A DNA stretch of 42,655 nt, taken from NCBI RefSeq assembly GCF_946190065.1, contig NZ_CAMHZD010000021.1:1-42655 (forward strand), given 5' to 3'. Made by a program: the position numbers and the translations under genes. Below, in pieces: positions 28,389 to 38,722 of the stretch. Numbering within the stretch: the first letter of the stretch is position 1; each line of letters begins with the position of its first letter. The stretch comes from Streptococcus mitis. GTDB lineage: Bacteria; Bacillota; Bacilli; Lactobacillales; Streptococcaceae. A model generated the notes under the pieces. The model did not search any database. It was not told where the DNA came from and saw only the letters and a program-made list of their open reading frames with translations.

Positions 28389-29541
28389 ATTTGTAAAGTT
28401 CTTTTTCAACTTCCATCCATCCTTTCACTCCAACGTGCATCACGTCAAATAAAAAGTAATCATCATACTCTCTGTTTCCATAGTTTAGTACTGTTGCACC
28501 ATGGCCTTTTGCAACATCTTCTATTTTTTTGTAAGTTTTTTCCCGCATCTCTCTTGAAACACCTGTGTAGTCGTTCCACTTCCCGTTTACTGGAAAAATA
28601 ATGACTTCAACTTCAATTCCCAATTCCTTGGCAACTGTCAAGAAAAGTTCCATATCTGAATACTCTGGTGACTCCAAGTAGCTCAAATTTTTATTAGAAT
28701 CTTTCAAAGATACATAGCGATCTTTCAAGTAGGTATTGTAGTAGTTGTTATCAACAGCATAGTCATTGTTGTTTGTTTTCTTTTTGACCTCTTCTACAAA
28801 CTGATCCGTCAGCTGCCCCCAATCATAGTCTGGGGTTTTATCCCCTAGTGAAGGATAATCTGATTTGGCATGTTTTTGATAAAAAGTCTGTTTGAGTTTA
28901 AAGGAATAAATCGCATTATCGAACTCCAATAGTTTTTTATCAACAATCATTCCTTTCTCATCTATGAAATAACTTTTGTATTTTTTGTAGATGTCATTTT
29001 GTTGCTTGTTTCCCTTGGTAATATCAATAATCCGATTGATTAATTTTTTTTTCGTTTCCTTACTAATCTTATCATTATCTAGCATGTGGAAAATATGTTC
29101 CTGAGAAGCCTTGTTCAAAAAGGCATCTTGATGAGTCCCATCTTTTTCAAACCACTGAACAGACTCTACTATAGCTACTTTTCGCTTACTCATAGATCCC
29201 TCAATAGAACCCAAGGTCGTAGCCTGAATGATGTTTTGAGAATAGCTGGTCCCAATCTGCATGATATTAAAATCGTTGTAGTTAAAAATTTTATTGGGAT
29301 GATAGTCTTCATTTATAGTCGCAACCAACTCCGAAGAACCCAATAAAACCAGTGTATTGGCAGTAATATTGCTTGTCAGAATATCTCTACTTTTATACTT
29401 TTCATACGAAGTGCTATAGCGAATACTATTATCCTTGACTTTATAATAATCGTCAATCTTCTTGACGTATGTCACATTTAAAAGGGCAAGCGTCGCAATT
29501 ACGAGCACAAGCGATAGCAAAAATGCTTTTAGTTTAATCAT
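28369..29541 (-). CDS. DltD-like SGNH acyl-transfer protein (second dlt set)
   Basis: A 390-residue protein with an N-terminal membrane anchor (~5-24) and an extracellular domain. LLGSSEL (67-72) provides the serine block; D366 and H369 in LFDVMHVGVKGW match the D-x-x-H of DltD. Overall resemblance to the 422-residue DltD downstream is clear in these blocks and in NYYNTYLKD...SPEYSDMELFL, but the sequences are strongly diverged. It follows the dltB-like gene by 47 nt and overlaps the dltX-like gene. Expected role: final O-acyl transfer to a cell-surface polymer. Whether the acyl group is D-alanine and the polymer teichoic acid is not known. Confidence 0.88.
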   Translation of the reverse strand: MIKLKAFLLSLVLVIATLALLNVTYVKKIDDYYKVKDNSIRYSTSYEKYKSRDILTSNITANTLVLLGSSELVATINEDYHPNKIFNYNDFNIMQIGTSYSQNIIQATTLGSIEGSMSKRKVAIVESVQWFEKDGTHQDAFLNKASQEHIFHMLDNDKISKETKKKLINRIIDITKGNKQQNDIYKKYKSYFIDEKGMIVDKKLLEFDNAIYSFKLKQTFYQKHAKSDYPSLGDKTPDYDWGQLTDQFVEEVKKKTNNNDYAVDNNYYNTYLKDRYVSLKDSNKNLSYLESPEYSDMELFLTVAKELGIEVEVIIFPVNGKWNDYTGVSREMREKTYKKIEDVAKGHGATVLNYGNREYDDYFLFDVMHVGVKGWMEVEKELYKFANQAN

Positions 29542-29588
29542 CTCGTTTTATCCTATCCCTTCGATTCGTCCAATCTCTTTTCAATTTC

Positions 29589-30743
29589 TTATCTCTTTAA
29601 AATCGTAAGTAAGATTTTATAGGGTTCACCTGAAAAGATAAAGAAACCAATCATAACCAAATTCATGGTCACAAACCAACTTAGTAGCTTATACCAGTTT
29701 TTATTTTTATTTTTCTTATAAAAATTGCTTTTCTTTTGATATATTTCAAATCCAGCCATCAAAACTCCGTGGTAAAAGCCATAAACAATGTAGCTAACAC
29801 TAAGACCATGCCAAAAGCCCATGACCAACATATTGACCATATAGGCATAGGTTGCATTGTGTAGTCTATTTTTAAACCATTTTTTTCTAATAACCTGCAT
29901 CAAAACTCTTGAAAATACGAAATCTCTCAACCAGGTTGACAAGGTGATATGCCATCTGGTCCAGAAATCCTTGATATCAACACTCAAGAAAGGTTTGTTA
30001 AAGTTCATCGGTGTCTGAATACCTAAAATATTACTACTTCCAACGGCCATTAGACTATAACCTGCAAAGTCGAAGAACAGATACAGGGTATAGAGGTACA
30101 TATATTTGATTGAGTAGACGACTGTGCTAGTATTATTTAGAGCGAGTAACATCTGGTAAACATAGGTTGATAAAACAACCTTGTAAAGAAGGCCTAGAAC
30201 GATACGATAAACACCGTCACCTGCCAGCTCTAGATACTCTTTTCGTGGCATGACATCGTTTATCTCTTTTAAAAATCTCCTACTCCGATCAATCGGACCA
30301 GCACTAACTGTTGGGAAAAAGAGTAGAAACTGAAGATAATCTTTTATATTGATTTTTTCTTTAATCAAACCATCCGATATTTCCAGCATGATTTGTATTG
30401 TTTTAAAGGACATATAAGAAATCCCAATAAAAGCCAACAGATGCAGAGAAGTCAAGGCAAAGACTTTATTAAGCACCAAAGGCAGAATGGAAAGAAAAAC
30501 AAGAGGTTTCAACCGCTTTGCTTCCATCCTTTGTGCTAGAAAAACTATCAAATATTGGTAAACGACAAAGGCGAGTAAATAGACAATCATCGCTCTACTC
30601 TTGCCATAAATAGCTCCTGTAAATAAGAGGGAGAGAACCAAAATATAGTAGTCCTTACGTTTTTCAAAAAAGTTTACCACAAAACCAATCAGTAAAACTA
30701 CAAACAAGAGAAGGAAGAATTCATTCCCCTCGAAATAATTCAT
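29589..30743 (-). CDS. DltB-like MBOAT acyltransferase (second dlt set)
   Basis: A 384-residue multi-spanning protein. The motifs FWTRWHITLSTWLRDFVF and MGFWHGLSVSYIVYGFYHG match DltB, with the conserved histidine at 312. SAGPIDRSRRF corresponds to [11 protein letters not shown] in DltB. The ATG at 30743 was chosen because AAGGAG stands 10 nt upstream; an in-frame TTG lies too close to it. It is the first gene of a B-D-X set on the same strand as, and directly upstream of, dltXABCD. With no cognate DltA or DltC in the set, it would have to draw on the carrier made by the main operon, or use another donor. Confidence 0.9.
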   Translation of the reverse strand: MNYFEGNEFFLLLFVVLLIGFVVNFFEKRKDYYILVLSLLFTGAIYGKSRAMIVYLLAFVVYQYLIVFLAQRMEAKRLKPLVFLSILPLVLNKVFALTSLHLLAFIGISYMSFKTIQIMLEISDGLIKEKINIKDYLQFLLFFPTVSAGPIDRSRRFLKEINDVMPRKEYLELAGDGVYRIVLGLLYKVVLSTYVYQMLLALNNTSTVVYSIKYMYLYTLYLFFDFAGYSLMAVGSSNILGIQTPMNFNKPFLSVDIKDFWTRWHITLSTWLRDFVFSRVLMQVIRKKWFKNRLHNATYAYMVNMLVMGFWHGLSVSYIVYGFYHGVLMAGFEIYQKKSNFYKKNKNKNWYKLLSWFVTMNLVMIGFFIFSGEPYKILLTILKR

Positions 30744-30836
30744 ACCAGCCAAACTCCTTTTTTCTTTTTATCATCTCCTGATTTATCTTTTTAGGATTAG
30801 CTCCTATCATATCACCAAGGATAGTTAACTCCATTC

Positions 30837-30842
30837 ATTATA
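30837..30842 (-). promoter_or_regulatory. Extended -10 promoter of the second dlt set
   Basis: Minus-strand TGG-TATAAT (-10 at 30842-30837) with no convincing -35 box. It gives a leader of ~85 nt before the dltB-like gene. Confidence 0.5.
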
Positions 30843-30959
30843 CCATAATTTAAAAACTATAAATACTTCTATTTTCTAATTTTTTAAAATAAAAAATCCA
30901 ACTGACTCTTAGTACTGAATCCCAATAATGAGACAAAATTATTCACACCATAAATAAAA

Positions 30960-31498
30960 TTCAAGAACAAAAAATTGATGAAGGAACCAGTGAAGAATTC
31001 TGCCTTTCTAGCTGTAAGGCTTCGTCCCTTTCCTATAACTCTTTTAACTTTTTTCGGTAAGCTATCTCAGTACGTAAGTGTTCATTCTCCTCCTGAAGTC
31101 ATTCTAATTCTGTCATTTCTTCACAAGTTTTCTTCTGTTTACGTCCCATTTTAGCTAACCTTCCTCTTGTTTTCTCAGCAATAGTATACCTGTTTTTCCT
31201 GTATTGTGCCAGCCAATTTGGAAGCATTCCTTGGTTTGGGAGGGCATAATCAAGACTAACACTTCCTTGCGAACGACCTTCAAGAAGAACTTTATCAATC
31301 ATTTTTTGTTTTAATTCTGGAGAATAATAGCGATTCTGCCCTTTCTTGACAATTTCAATCCTATAACGATCACTCAAACTAAATATGTACGTTAGTTTAG
31401 AAATACCTACTCCAAATATAGTGGAAAGTTGCTCTAAGCTAATTCCTTGTTTTTTTAGTTCATGGATTTGAACTTTCTCTTCATAAATTCAATTTCAT
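30960..31498 (-). pseudogene. Decayed IS3-family transposase orfA
   Basis: Translation on the minus strand gives a clear IS3-group OrfA pattern: [20 protein letters not shown], then [39 protein letters not shown], and a coiled-coil LQEENEHLRTEIAYRKKL. The ATG at 31498 is followed within a few codons by a one-base frameshift, and two in-frame stops interrupt the 3' part (TGA at 31101-31099 and a TAG near 31040). Recognition fades beyond about 30960 and I see no orfB. A relic between the second dlt set and the MFS gene; inactive. Confidence 0.82.
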
Positions 31499-31578
31499 AA
31501 TAAAACACACAATATCAAGTTTTTCAACACCTGATACTATGCGCTTTTCTGATTTTTAAAGACTTCTTACCCGGTCTC

Positions 31579-32757
31579 TCATTTAAAATAGTCCCGTCTG
31601 ATATAAATTAAAATAGCTTCTATCATCAGACAGATGGCTGATAGCCAAAAACTTATGCTAATACCAAAACTCTCAGTAATATAGCTCATTAGCAAAACAA
31701 ATACTGAAAATGCTAATGTCGAAATCACTTCAAGAACGGAATAGACATTAACCAAGTTATTTTCCTCTACTGTTTCCTGAAGAAATACAGTTTCAGGAAC
31801 TTCTTTTAGCTGCGATAACATACCAACTAAAGCTGAAAATAATAAAAACATCTGTGCGTTTGGAAAATATAGAATAGTCAGTGTCACTATTGCCATAGCT
31901 ACAAGAGGAAAAAGAATACTTTCCCATTTAGCAGCAAGGAACTTTTCAGATAGCCTAAAAGCAATTAAGCCACTAATTATAATACCAATAGAGTATGCTG
32001 TATTAGAATATCCCCAGTAACTTTCCGTTTTATTTAATAACTCAGTTACAAAGACAAGTATGATAGACGAAACCCAAATCGTATTTGAGAAAATTTCAAA
32101 TAAATTTGCTGATACAAAAAGTCTTAATCTAGGATCTCTAGCAACTAACTTCCAACCTTTGAGCAAAATTTCAAGATTTGTCTCTGACTCTAGCACCTCC
32201 ACTTCAGCCTTAGGAAGAAATAACATCAGAAAGCTAGAAATTATATACAACATCAAAATTATAAACGTGGTTGGTAACAGACCAATTGTTGCAAACAAGA
32301 GTCCACCTAACCCCCACCCCACCAATTGAACGGCTTCACCACTCATTGATAAGGCTGAGTTAGCCTTGCCCAAATCGGTCGCATAGCGCGGCACAATAGC
32401 ATAGGAAACGGGTGCTGCAAAACCATCTAATATGGAAATTGCAACAACAAATAGATAGATCACCAAAGGCGCTACTGATTGCATTACGGTAAACATTCCT
32501 ACCAGTATCGCCAATAATATAGTCTTTCCAAATTGGGATAAAGATAAAACCCTATTTAGCGCTATCCTTTTAGTAACTAAAGGAACTAAAAGACTTGCAA
32601 CAAAAGAGGATATCCCTATTAAAATGGGAACTAGTGATGTGGCAATTACTGATTTTGAAATAATGTATATGTTAGCAATGATTGTTACTCTAAAGAAAAT
32701 ATCTGCTAAATTTGCAAACAATTGAGAGACTAACAATTTGATAAATGAATTAGACAT
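31579..32757 (-). CDS. MFS transporter, drug-efflux-like
   Basis: A 392-residue major facilitator with about twelve hydrophobic segments, similar in style to MefA-type or enterobactin-exporter-like MFS proteins of Firmicutes (NSFIKLLVSQLFANLADIFFRV start; LSQFGKTILLAI; PVSYAIVPRYATDLGKANSALSMSGEAVQ). AGGAGAGCTAT precedes the ATG. It is transcribed away from the SHP pheromone gene, and the two promoters overlap (see 32797-32824), which hints that this exporter is linked to the signalling locus. The substrate cannot be read from sequence; macrolide or peptide export is possible. Confidence 0.85.
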   Translation of the reverse strand: MSNSFIKLLVSQLFANLADIFFRVTIIANIYIISKSVIATSLVPILIGISSFVASLLVPLVTKRIALNRVLSLSQFGKTILLAILVGMFTVMQSVAPLVIYLFVVAISILDGFAAPVSYAIVPRYATDLGKANSALSMSGEAVQLVGWGLGGLLFATIGLLPTTFIILMLYIISSFLMLFLPKAEVEVLESETNLEILLKGWKLVARDPRLRLFVSANLFEIFSNTIWVSSIILVFVTELLNKTESYWGYSNTAYSIGIIISGLIAFRLSEKFLAAKWESILFPLVAMAIVTLTILYFPNAQMFLLFSALVGMLSQLKEVPETVFLQETVEENNLVNVYSVLEVISTLAFSVFVLLMSYITESFGISISFWLSAICLMIEAILIYIRRDYFK

Positions 32758-32796
32758 ATAGCTCTCCTATCTTAGTTGCCAACTTTGGAATTAAAA

Positions 32797-32824
32797 TTTG
32801 ATTTTTAATATTTTAGCATAAAAT
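32797..32824. promoter_or_regulatory. Overlapping divergent promoters of MFS and SHP genes
   Basis: Plus strand: TTTGAT (32797-32802), 16-nt spacer, TAAAAT (32819-32824) for the SHP gene. Minus strand: extended TGC-TAAAAT (-10 at 32815-32810) for the MFS gene. The two -10 boxes are only a few bases apart, so one bound regulator could control both. Confidence 0.5.
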
Positions 32825-32852
32825 AGCAGAAAACAAAAGTGAGGTTTTTTAC

Positions 32853-32921
32853 ATGAGAAAGCAAAAGCTAGTGCCTTTATTCTTCCTATTTTTTGAAGGA
32901 ATTATTATCGTTGGAGGCTAG
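32853..32921 (+). CDS. SHP-type short hydrophobic peptide pheromone precursor (22 aa)
   Basis: A 22-codon gene: ATG at 32853 with GTGAGG 8 nt upstream, TAG at 32919. The product starts MRKQKLVPLFFLF and ends FEGIIIVGG. A basic N-terminus, hydrophobic middle, an acidic residue eight from the end and a C-terminal IIxVGG are the hallmarks of group I SHP peptides (compare DILIIVGG and DIIIIVGG in other streptococci). In known systems the C-terminal octapeptide is released by Eep, exported (PptAB), re-imported by Ami/Opp and bound by an Rgg regulator. The mature signal here is predicted to be EGIIIVGG. No rgg gene is adjacent or elsewhere in this window, which is unusual since shp and rgg are normally neighbours. 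Confidence 0.88.
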   Translation: MRKQKLVPLFFLFFEGIIIVGG

Positions 32922-32943
32922 CTCTAAGAAGTTATACTCAATG

Positions 32944-32972
32944 AAAAAAGCCTGAGATACTCATCTCAAGCT
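32944..32972 (-). terminator. Terminator of glpKOF
   Basis: Minus-strand stem AGCTTGAGAT/ATCTCAGGCT (one wobble) with a GAGT loop and TTTTTC after it, 12 nt past the glpF stop. On its left is ATACTCAATGAAAA, which looks like the tail of a BOX element. Confidence 0.85.
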
Positions 32973-32984
32973 CTATTTTCTAAA

Positions 32985-33689
32985 TTAGAAAAGTGAGAAT
33001 ACGAGAACGGCCAAGGCTGCTCCGATAACAGGTCCCACAACAGGAATCCAGGCATAAGACCAGTCTCCGTCTCCCTTGTTTGAAATTGGCAAAATGCTAT
33101 GCATGATACGAGGTCCAAGGTCACGCGCAGGGTTCAAGGCATAACCTGTTGTCCCACCTAGTGATAGACCGATACCGACAATCAAAGTCCCCACTGCAAA
33201 GGTTCCGATTCCTGCTTGAAGGTCATAAAGTCCCAAAGCAAAGATTGTCAATACCAATACAAAGGTGCCAAGGATTTCGCTGATCAAGTTTGATACAGTA
33301 TCTTTGATGGCTGGTCCAGTACTGAAGGTTGCCAGGATATTTCCTGCATTTTCTTCTGCCTCATAGTGAGGTTTGAATTGCAACCAAACCAAAATCTGAC
33401 CGAGCATAGCCCCTGCGAACTGGGCTAGGATATAAGGGAATACTGATGCCCAAGGCAAGTCACCTTTTAAAGCCACACCAATTGTCACAGCTGGATTCAA
33501 ATGAGCTGGACTGAGTTTTCCAGATACAAAGACTGCAACTGCAACTGCAATCCCCCAACCCATCGTAATCACAATCCAACCTGAGCTGTTGCTCTTGGTT
33601 TTTGGAAGAACAACACCAGCAACAACACCATTTCCTAGAAGAATTAGGATTAAAGTCCCTAGAAATTCTCCAAATAATTCATTCATCAT
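32985..33689 (-). CDS. glpF: GlpF glycerol uptake facilitator (aquaglyceroporin)
   Basis: A 234-residue MIP-family channel with six membrane segments and both NPA boxes: HLNPAVT (N65) and ALNPARD (N186). Asp after the second NPAR favours glycerol over water. The start MMNELF at 33689 follows GGAGA; an upstream in-frame extension would run through the hairpin and is rejected. Last gene of glpK-glpO-glpF. The hairpin between glpO and glpF probably lowers its transcript level. Confidence 0.96.
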   Translation of the reverse strand: MMNELFGEFLGTLILILLGNGVVAGVVLPKTKSNSSGWIVITMGWGIAVAVAVFVSGKLSPAHLNPAVTIGVALKGDLPWASVFPYILAQFAGAMLGQILVWLQFKPHYEAEENAGNILATFSTGPAIKDTVSNLISEILGTFVLVLTIFALGLYDLQAGIGTFAVGTLIVGIGLSLGGTTGYALNPARDLGPRIMHSILPISNKGDGDWSYAWIPVVGPVIGAALAVLVFSLF

Positions 33690-33704
33690 CTTTCTGTCTC
33701 CATT

Positions 33705-33738
33705 AAAAAGAAGGGGCGGGCGACAAGGAAGCCTGCCC
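33705..33738 (-). terminator. Attenuator-like hairpin between glpO and glpF
   Basis: Minus-strand GC-rich stem GGGCAGGC/GCCCGCCC (one mismatch) with a 9-nt loop, followed by CCTTCTTTTT, just upstream of the glpF ribosome site. It could act as a partial terminator or protect a processed end. Confidence 0.55.
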
Positions 33739-33758
33739 TCCACCTCTTTGATTTTTTC

Positions 33759-35585
33759 TTAATTTTTTAATTCTGCTAAATCATTGTTAGCGAGAGCCGC
33801 TTCGACATCCGCACGGTAAGTTGCTTTCTCATCTTCTGTCCAGTCATAGAATCGTCCCATTTCATCCAAAACTGGCTCAACGATGCTATCCAAGCTATCA
33901 CGCATAAAGAGCATGTGGTTGGTACGACGAAGAAGGAAGTCAACTGGGCTAAGAGCCAACTCATTGCGCATTGCATAGTGAAGGGACAAGGTATCCGCCA
34001 AGCTGAGTCCTGGTGCTTGTTCCAAGCTGTGAGCAAGGGCAAAGACCTTCGGTGCATTTGAACCGTAAAGATTTGCTAGGTAATGAGCTTCCTTGCTATC
34101 CAAACCACGTGACACTCCAAGTTGCGCAAAGGCTTCGATTTCTGAGTCTACATTTGCTGGGTTCAATTCTCCACCTGAAACAGGATATGTCTTAGAGTTG
34201 ATGAGTTTAAAGCTGCGATCAAATTCTGCTTTGAGGATGTCAACCACACGCTCCATAGCTCCTTCAGCCATCTTACGGTAGTCTGTGATTTTACCACCAG
34301 CAAGAGTCAAGAGACCATTGTCATCACGGTCCAAGCTCGAACCACGTGAAACTGCAGATGGGTCCAAATGTTTCTCAGAGGTACTGCTTTCAAGCTTGCT
34401 GACAGCAGACTCAACATCTTCACGCGTTTTTTCTTTAGAGAGATAAGATTCAACAGTAGCAATCAAGTTGTTAAAGCTTTCATCACTGATGGTTCCGTTA
34501 TTTCCTCCATTGTAGTCAGAAGCGCTATTGCCTGCGATCAATGGACGAAGACCTGCCCAGCTACTTTCGATATCATCAATGGTGATGTTGGCTTCTGGGA
34601 AGCGGTTGTTGACAATGCCAAGTAGGTAATCTACATCTTCCTGAGTTACTTTTGGATGTTCCAAATCACCTGTGTAGTCTGTATCAGTTGTACCAAAGTA
34701 AGTCTTGTTTTCACGTGGGAGAACAAAGACCATACGGCCATCACCCAAACCTGTATCAAAGTAAACTGGCTGTGAAACCTTGATCTTGCTTGAGTCCACT
34801 ACCAAGTGAACTCCCTTAGTTGGACGCATTTGTGAGAATTGTGTTCCCTTATTAGACAAATTGCGCACCTTGTCGCTCCAAGGACCTGTTGTGTTAATCA
34901 CCAGACGGGCCTTGATTTCAAAGACTTGGTCTGTCAAGAGATCACGAGCTACAACACCTGTAATCTTGCCACTTTCGTCAAAGAGGAAGCCTTCTGCCTT
35001 AACATGGTTGGCAATGAGGGCACCGTCTTGGTTGGCACGTTTGATGTTTTCAATCACGAGACGTGCATCGTTGTTACGGAAGTCAAGGTAAACCCCACCT
35101 CCTACCAAACCTTCTTTCTTCAAGTTTGGCTGGCGTTCCAAGACTTCTTCCTTACTCAAGACCTTGTTAGCAGCTGGTGTGTTGTTAACTCCTGCCAAAA
35201 GGTCGTACAAATCCATAGCTACTTTAAGACGGAAGAGGCTAAAGGTTGCTCCATCTTCATCGTAAACTGGCAAGAGCATTGGGTCCGGTTTTGGAATGTG
35301 TGGTGCGATTTGTTGAACCACTGCACGTTCAGAAACTGTATCTGATACTACTTCTACATCAAATTGCTTAAGGTAACGTAGTCCTCCGTGAACCAATTTT
35401 GTTGAACGACTGGATGTTCCTTCTGCGAAGTCCTGCATTTCAATCAAACCAGTATCTAGACCACTAGCTGCTGCCTGCAAGGCTACACCAGCCCCTGTAA
35501 TTCCTCCACCGATAATCAAGAGGTCCAAGGTACGTTCCTGCATTTTTTGAATTGATAATTCACGTGTTTTCTTTGAAAATTCCAT
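33759..35585 (-). CDS. glpO: GlpO alpha-glycerophosphate oxidase
   Basis: A 608-residue FAD enzyme. The dinucleotide site LIIGGGITGAGVALQA is at residues 23-38, SRSTKLVHGGLRYL is the family motif and a C-terminal DAO_C-like helical domain follows. It oxidises glycerol-3-phosphate to dihydroxyacetone phosphate using oxygen and forms hydrogen peroxide. The length of about 608 with an insert (~350-410) is typical of the streptococcal oxidase and longer than GlpD dehydrogenases. It lies 41 nt after glpK. Confidence 0.95.
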   Translation of the reverse strand: MEFSKKTRELSIQKMQERTLDLLIIGGGITGAGVALQAAASGLDTGLIEMQDFAEGTSSRSTKLVHGGLRYLKQFDVEVVSDTVSERAVVQQIAPHIPKPDPMLLPVYDEDGATFSLFRLKVAMDLYDLLAGVNNTPAANKVLSKEEVLERQPNLKKEGLVGGGVYLDFRNNDARLVIENIKRANQDGALIANHVKAEGFLFDESGKITGVVARDLLTDQVFEIKARLVINTTGPWSDKVRNLSNKGTQFSQMRPTKGVHLVVDSSKIKVSQPVYFDTGLGDGRMVFVLPRENKTYFGTTDTDYTGDLEHPKVTQEDVDYLLGIVNNRFPEANITIDDIESSWAGLRPLIAGNSASDYNGGNNGTISDESFNNLIATVESYLSKEKTREDVESAVSKLESSTSEKHLDPSAVSRGSSLDRDDNGLLTLAGGKITDYRKMAEGAMERVVDILKAEFDRSFKLINSKTYPVSGGELNPANVDSEIEAFAQLGVSRGLDSKEAHYLANLYGSNAPKVFALAHSLEQAPGLSLADTLSLHYAMRNELALSPVDFLLRRTNHMLFMRDSLDSIVEPVLDEMGRFYDWTEDEKATYRADVEAALANNDLAELKN

Positions 35586-35626
35586 ATTTACACACTTTCT
35601 AACTAAGTCGCTTTATTCTTCCAGTA

Positions 35627-37180
<1,554 letters not shown>

Positions 37181-37186
37181 CTAACT

Positions 37187-37211
37187 AGTATACAAAATAA
37201 AGCGCTTTCTT
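37187..37211 (-). promoter_or_regulatory. glpK promoter -10 and cre site
   Basis: Minus-strand -10 TATACT (37192-37187). A cre-like palindrome AGAAAGCGCTTTAT (37210-37197) lies directly upstream where the -35 region would be, and no good -35 box is visible. The fit suggests CcpA repression by glucose and dependence on an activator. Confidence 0.68.
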
Positions 37212-37266
37212 GTTCATCAACTTTTTTTAATTTTTAAAAAAACGTGAGGAGATTGTGTGAATTTCA

Positions 37267-37294
37267 CAAAAAAGACCTGGAACAACCAAGCCTT
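37267..37294 (-). terminator. Terminator after the Mga-type regulator
   Basis: Minus-strand stem AAGGCTTGG/CCAGGTCTT (two G.U pairs) with a TTGTT loop and a run of T. It directly abuts the stop codon and separates the regulator from glpKOF. Confidence 0.75.
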
Positions 37295-38722
37295 TTAAGT
37301 GAATAATAACTGACGAATCCCTGCCAAATCTTCCAAATCCAAGTCATTTTTTAAATAATAGACTGGTGTTTGTTCCTTCTTATGAATAGGGTTATTGGTA
37401 ACCAGCAAATCATAATGCCGAGTACAATCATAGGCTTCAATGGTAATAAAACGATTGTATTCCAAATACCGTTTCAAAATAGCTGCCATCCTTGAAAAGA
37501 CAAGAAAACCAGATGTCAAATCCAGACCAATCCGCATATGTTGACCACCATTTTCAGCCATATACTCTATCAACTGGAGCCATTCCCAGAGAATTTTCTT
37601 ATCTAAGTCTGTCCCCTGTTGAAAGGCAGGTAGAGCATGAAAAATCTCCTCTGCTATCTCTTTAAAATTATGTTCCATCAACAAATAAGGATGACGATTC
37701 TCTAACTGGTACTTGTAGCGGTCCTGCAAGATATAACCCTTATAGAGATAGACTTGTGCACAAAGTTGACTGAGTTCATAGGTGACATGGTCCTCTGTAT
37801 AATCCCCCAGCAACTCCTCCTTCTTCATTTCTTGAATCAATTGCGTCAGTAAATCTGCTAACTGCCCTCCAAATCCAAGGATATACTCCATAGTATGAAG
37901 AGGAAGAATGCGATGAGATAGGAGGAAAGAGAAGAAAATCATCATCTCCCCATCCTCAGTTCCTAGTGGAATATGTTGCCCAGCGAAAAAGGACGGAGCC
38001 TTTCGATGCAAACGAAGGTAGAAAATATTGTCAAAATACCCTCGCATTTTCTCTTCTATGACTTGAAACTGACAGGCATTGACCCGGAGACGTTGTTGAC
38101 TGATGTGAGACCAGAGAACCAAATCCAATTTCTGACCCGAAGACAAACTTGCACCGCAAATTTCTTCTAGTGTAGCAATCTCCTGTTTTCTCTCTGGTTT
38201 CTGCATATGGCCTTCCCATTCCTGACTCGACCAGACCTTGCGGAAAAGACAGAAATAGAAATAGCGAATCTGATGCTCTGGACCTCGCCACCGTCCATTT
38301 TGGATGGATAAGTCAAATTCTGACAAAATCTGATTTAGACTAGCCAAGTGGCGACCAAGCGTAGCCTCACTAATCATCAATTCTTGAGCCAGCTGATGGG
38401 CCAAAAACTGTTGGTGGTAAAGAAGATAAACAAGAATCTGGTATTTAACAGCATTCTCCAAAAACAGGCTCCGAATATCTCTCCCCTTGGTAGCTGCACC
38501 GATTGACAGACGCAGATTTTCATCTTCTAAGGAGATGTTCAGCTCTAAACCACTGTCCAAAGCCTTGTCATTGAGCAGGGTGACATATTTGGTTAGGGTT
38601 GCTTTTGAAAATCCTGTTTCCTCCATTACAGCCTTGACAGTCGTCTGAGACTCTTGTAATAGAAAGGAAAGGATTGAAAATTGGCCAGATTCAGCCTTTT
38701 CCATCAAGTCTCCTAAATACAT
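37295..38722 (-). CDS. Mga-type transcriptional regulator next to glpKOF
   Basis: A 475-residue regulator of the Mga/AtxA-like architecture. There are two N-terminal helix-turn-helix segments, [22 protein letters not shown] (~29-50) and [20 protein letters not shown] (~110-130). A long helical middle with PRD-like segments and a C-terminal EIIB-like part ([21 protein letters not shown]) follow. AAAGGGG precedes the ATG. Genes of this type sit upstream of glpKOF in related species, and a role as glycerol-operon activator, tuned by PTS phosphorylation, is inferred from position and from the missing -35 box of glpK. Confidence 0.85.
   Translation of the reverse strand: MYLGDLMEKAESGQFSILSFLLQESQTTVKAVMEETGFSKATLTKYVTLLNDKALDSGLELNISLEDENLRLSIGAATKGRDIRSLFLENAVKYQILVYLLYHQQFLAHQLAQELMISEATLGRHLASLNQILSEFDLSIQNGRWRGPEHQIRYFYFCLFRKVWSSQEWEGHMQKPERKQEIATLEEICGASLSSGQKLDLVLWSHISQQRLRVNACQFQVIEEKMRGYFDNIFYLRLHRKAPSFFAGQHIPLGTEDGEMMIFFSFLLSHRILPLHTMEYILGFGGQLADLLTQLIQEMKKEELLGDYTEDHVTYELSQLCAQVYLYKGYILQDRYKYQLENRHPYLLMEHNFKEIAEEIFHALPAFQQGTDLDKKILWEWLQLIEYMAENGGQHMRIGLDLTSGFLVFSRMAAILKRYLEYNRFITIEAYDCTRHYDLLVTNNPIHKKEQTPVYYLKNDLDLEDLAGIRQLLFT

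Noticed and set aside
32936-32949. ATACTCAATGAAAA resembling a BOX end
   Set aside because: Only one end of 14 bp is present, so it is at most a remnant.
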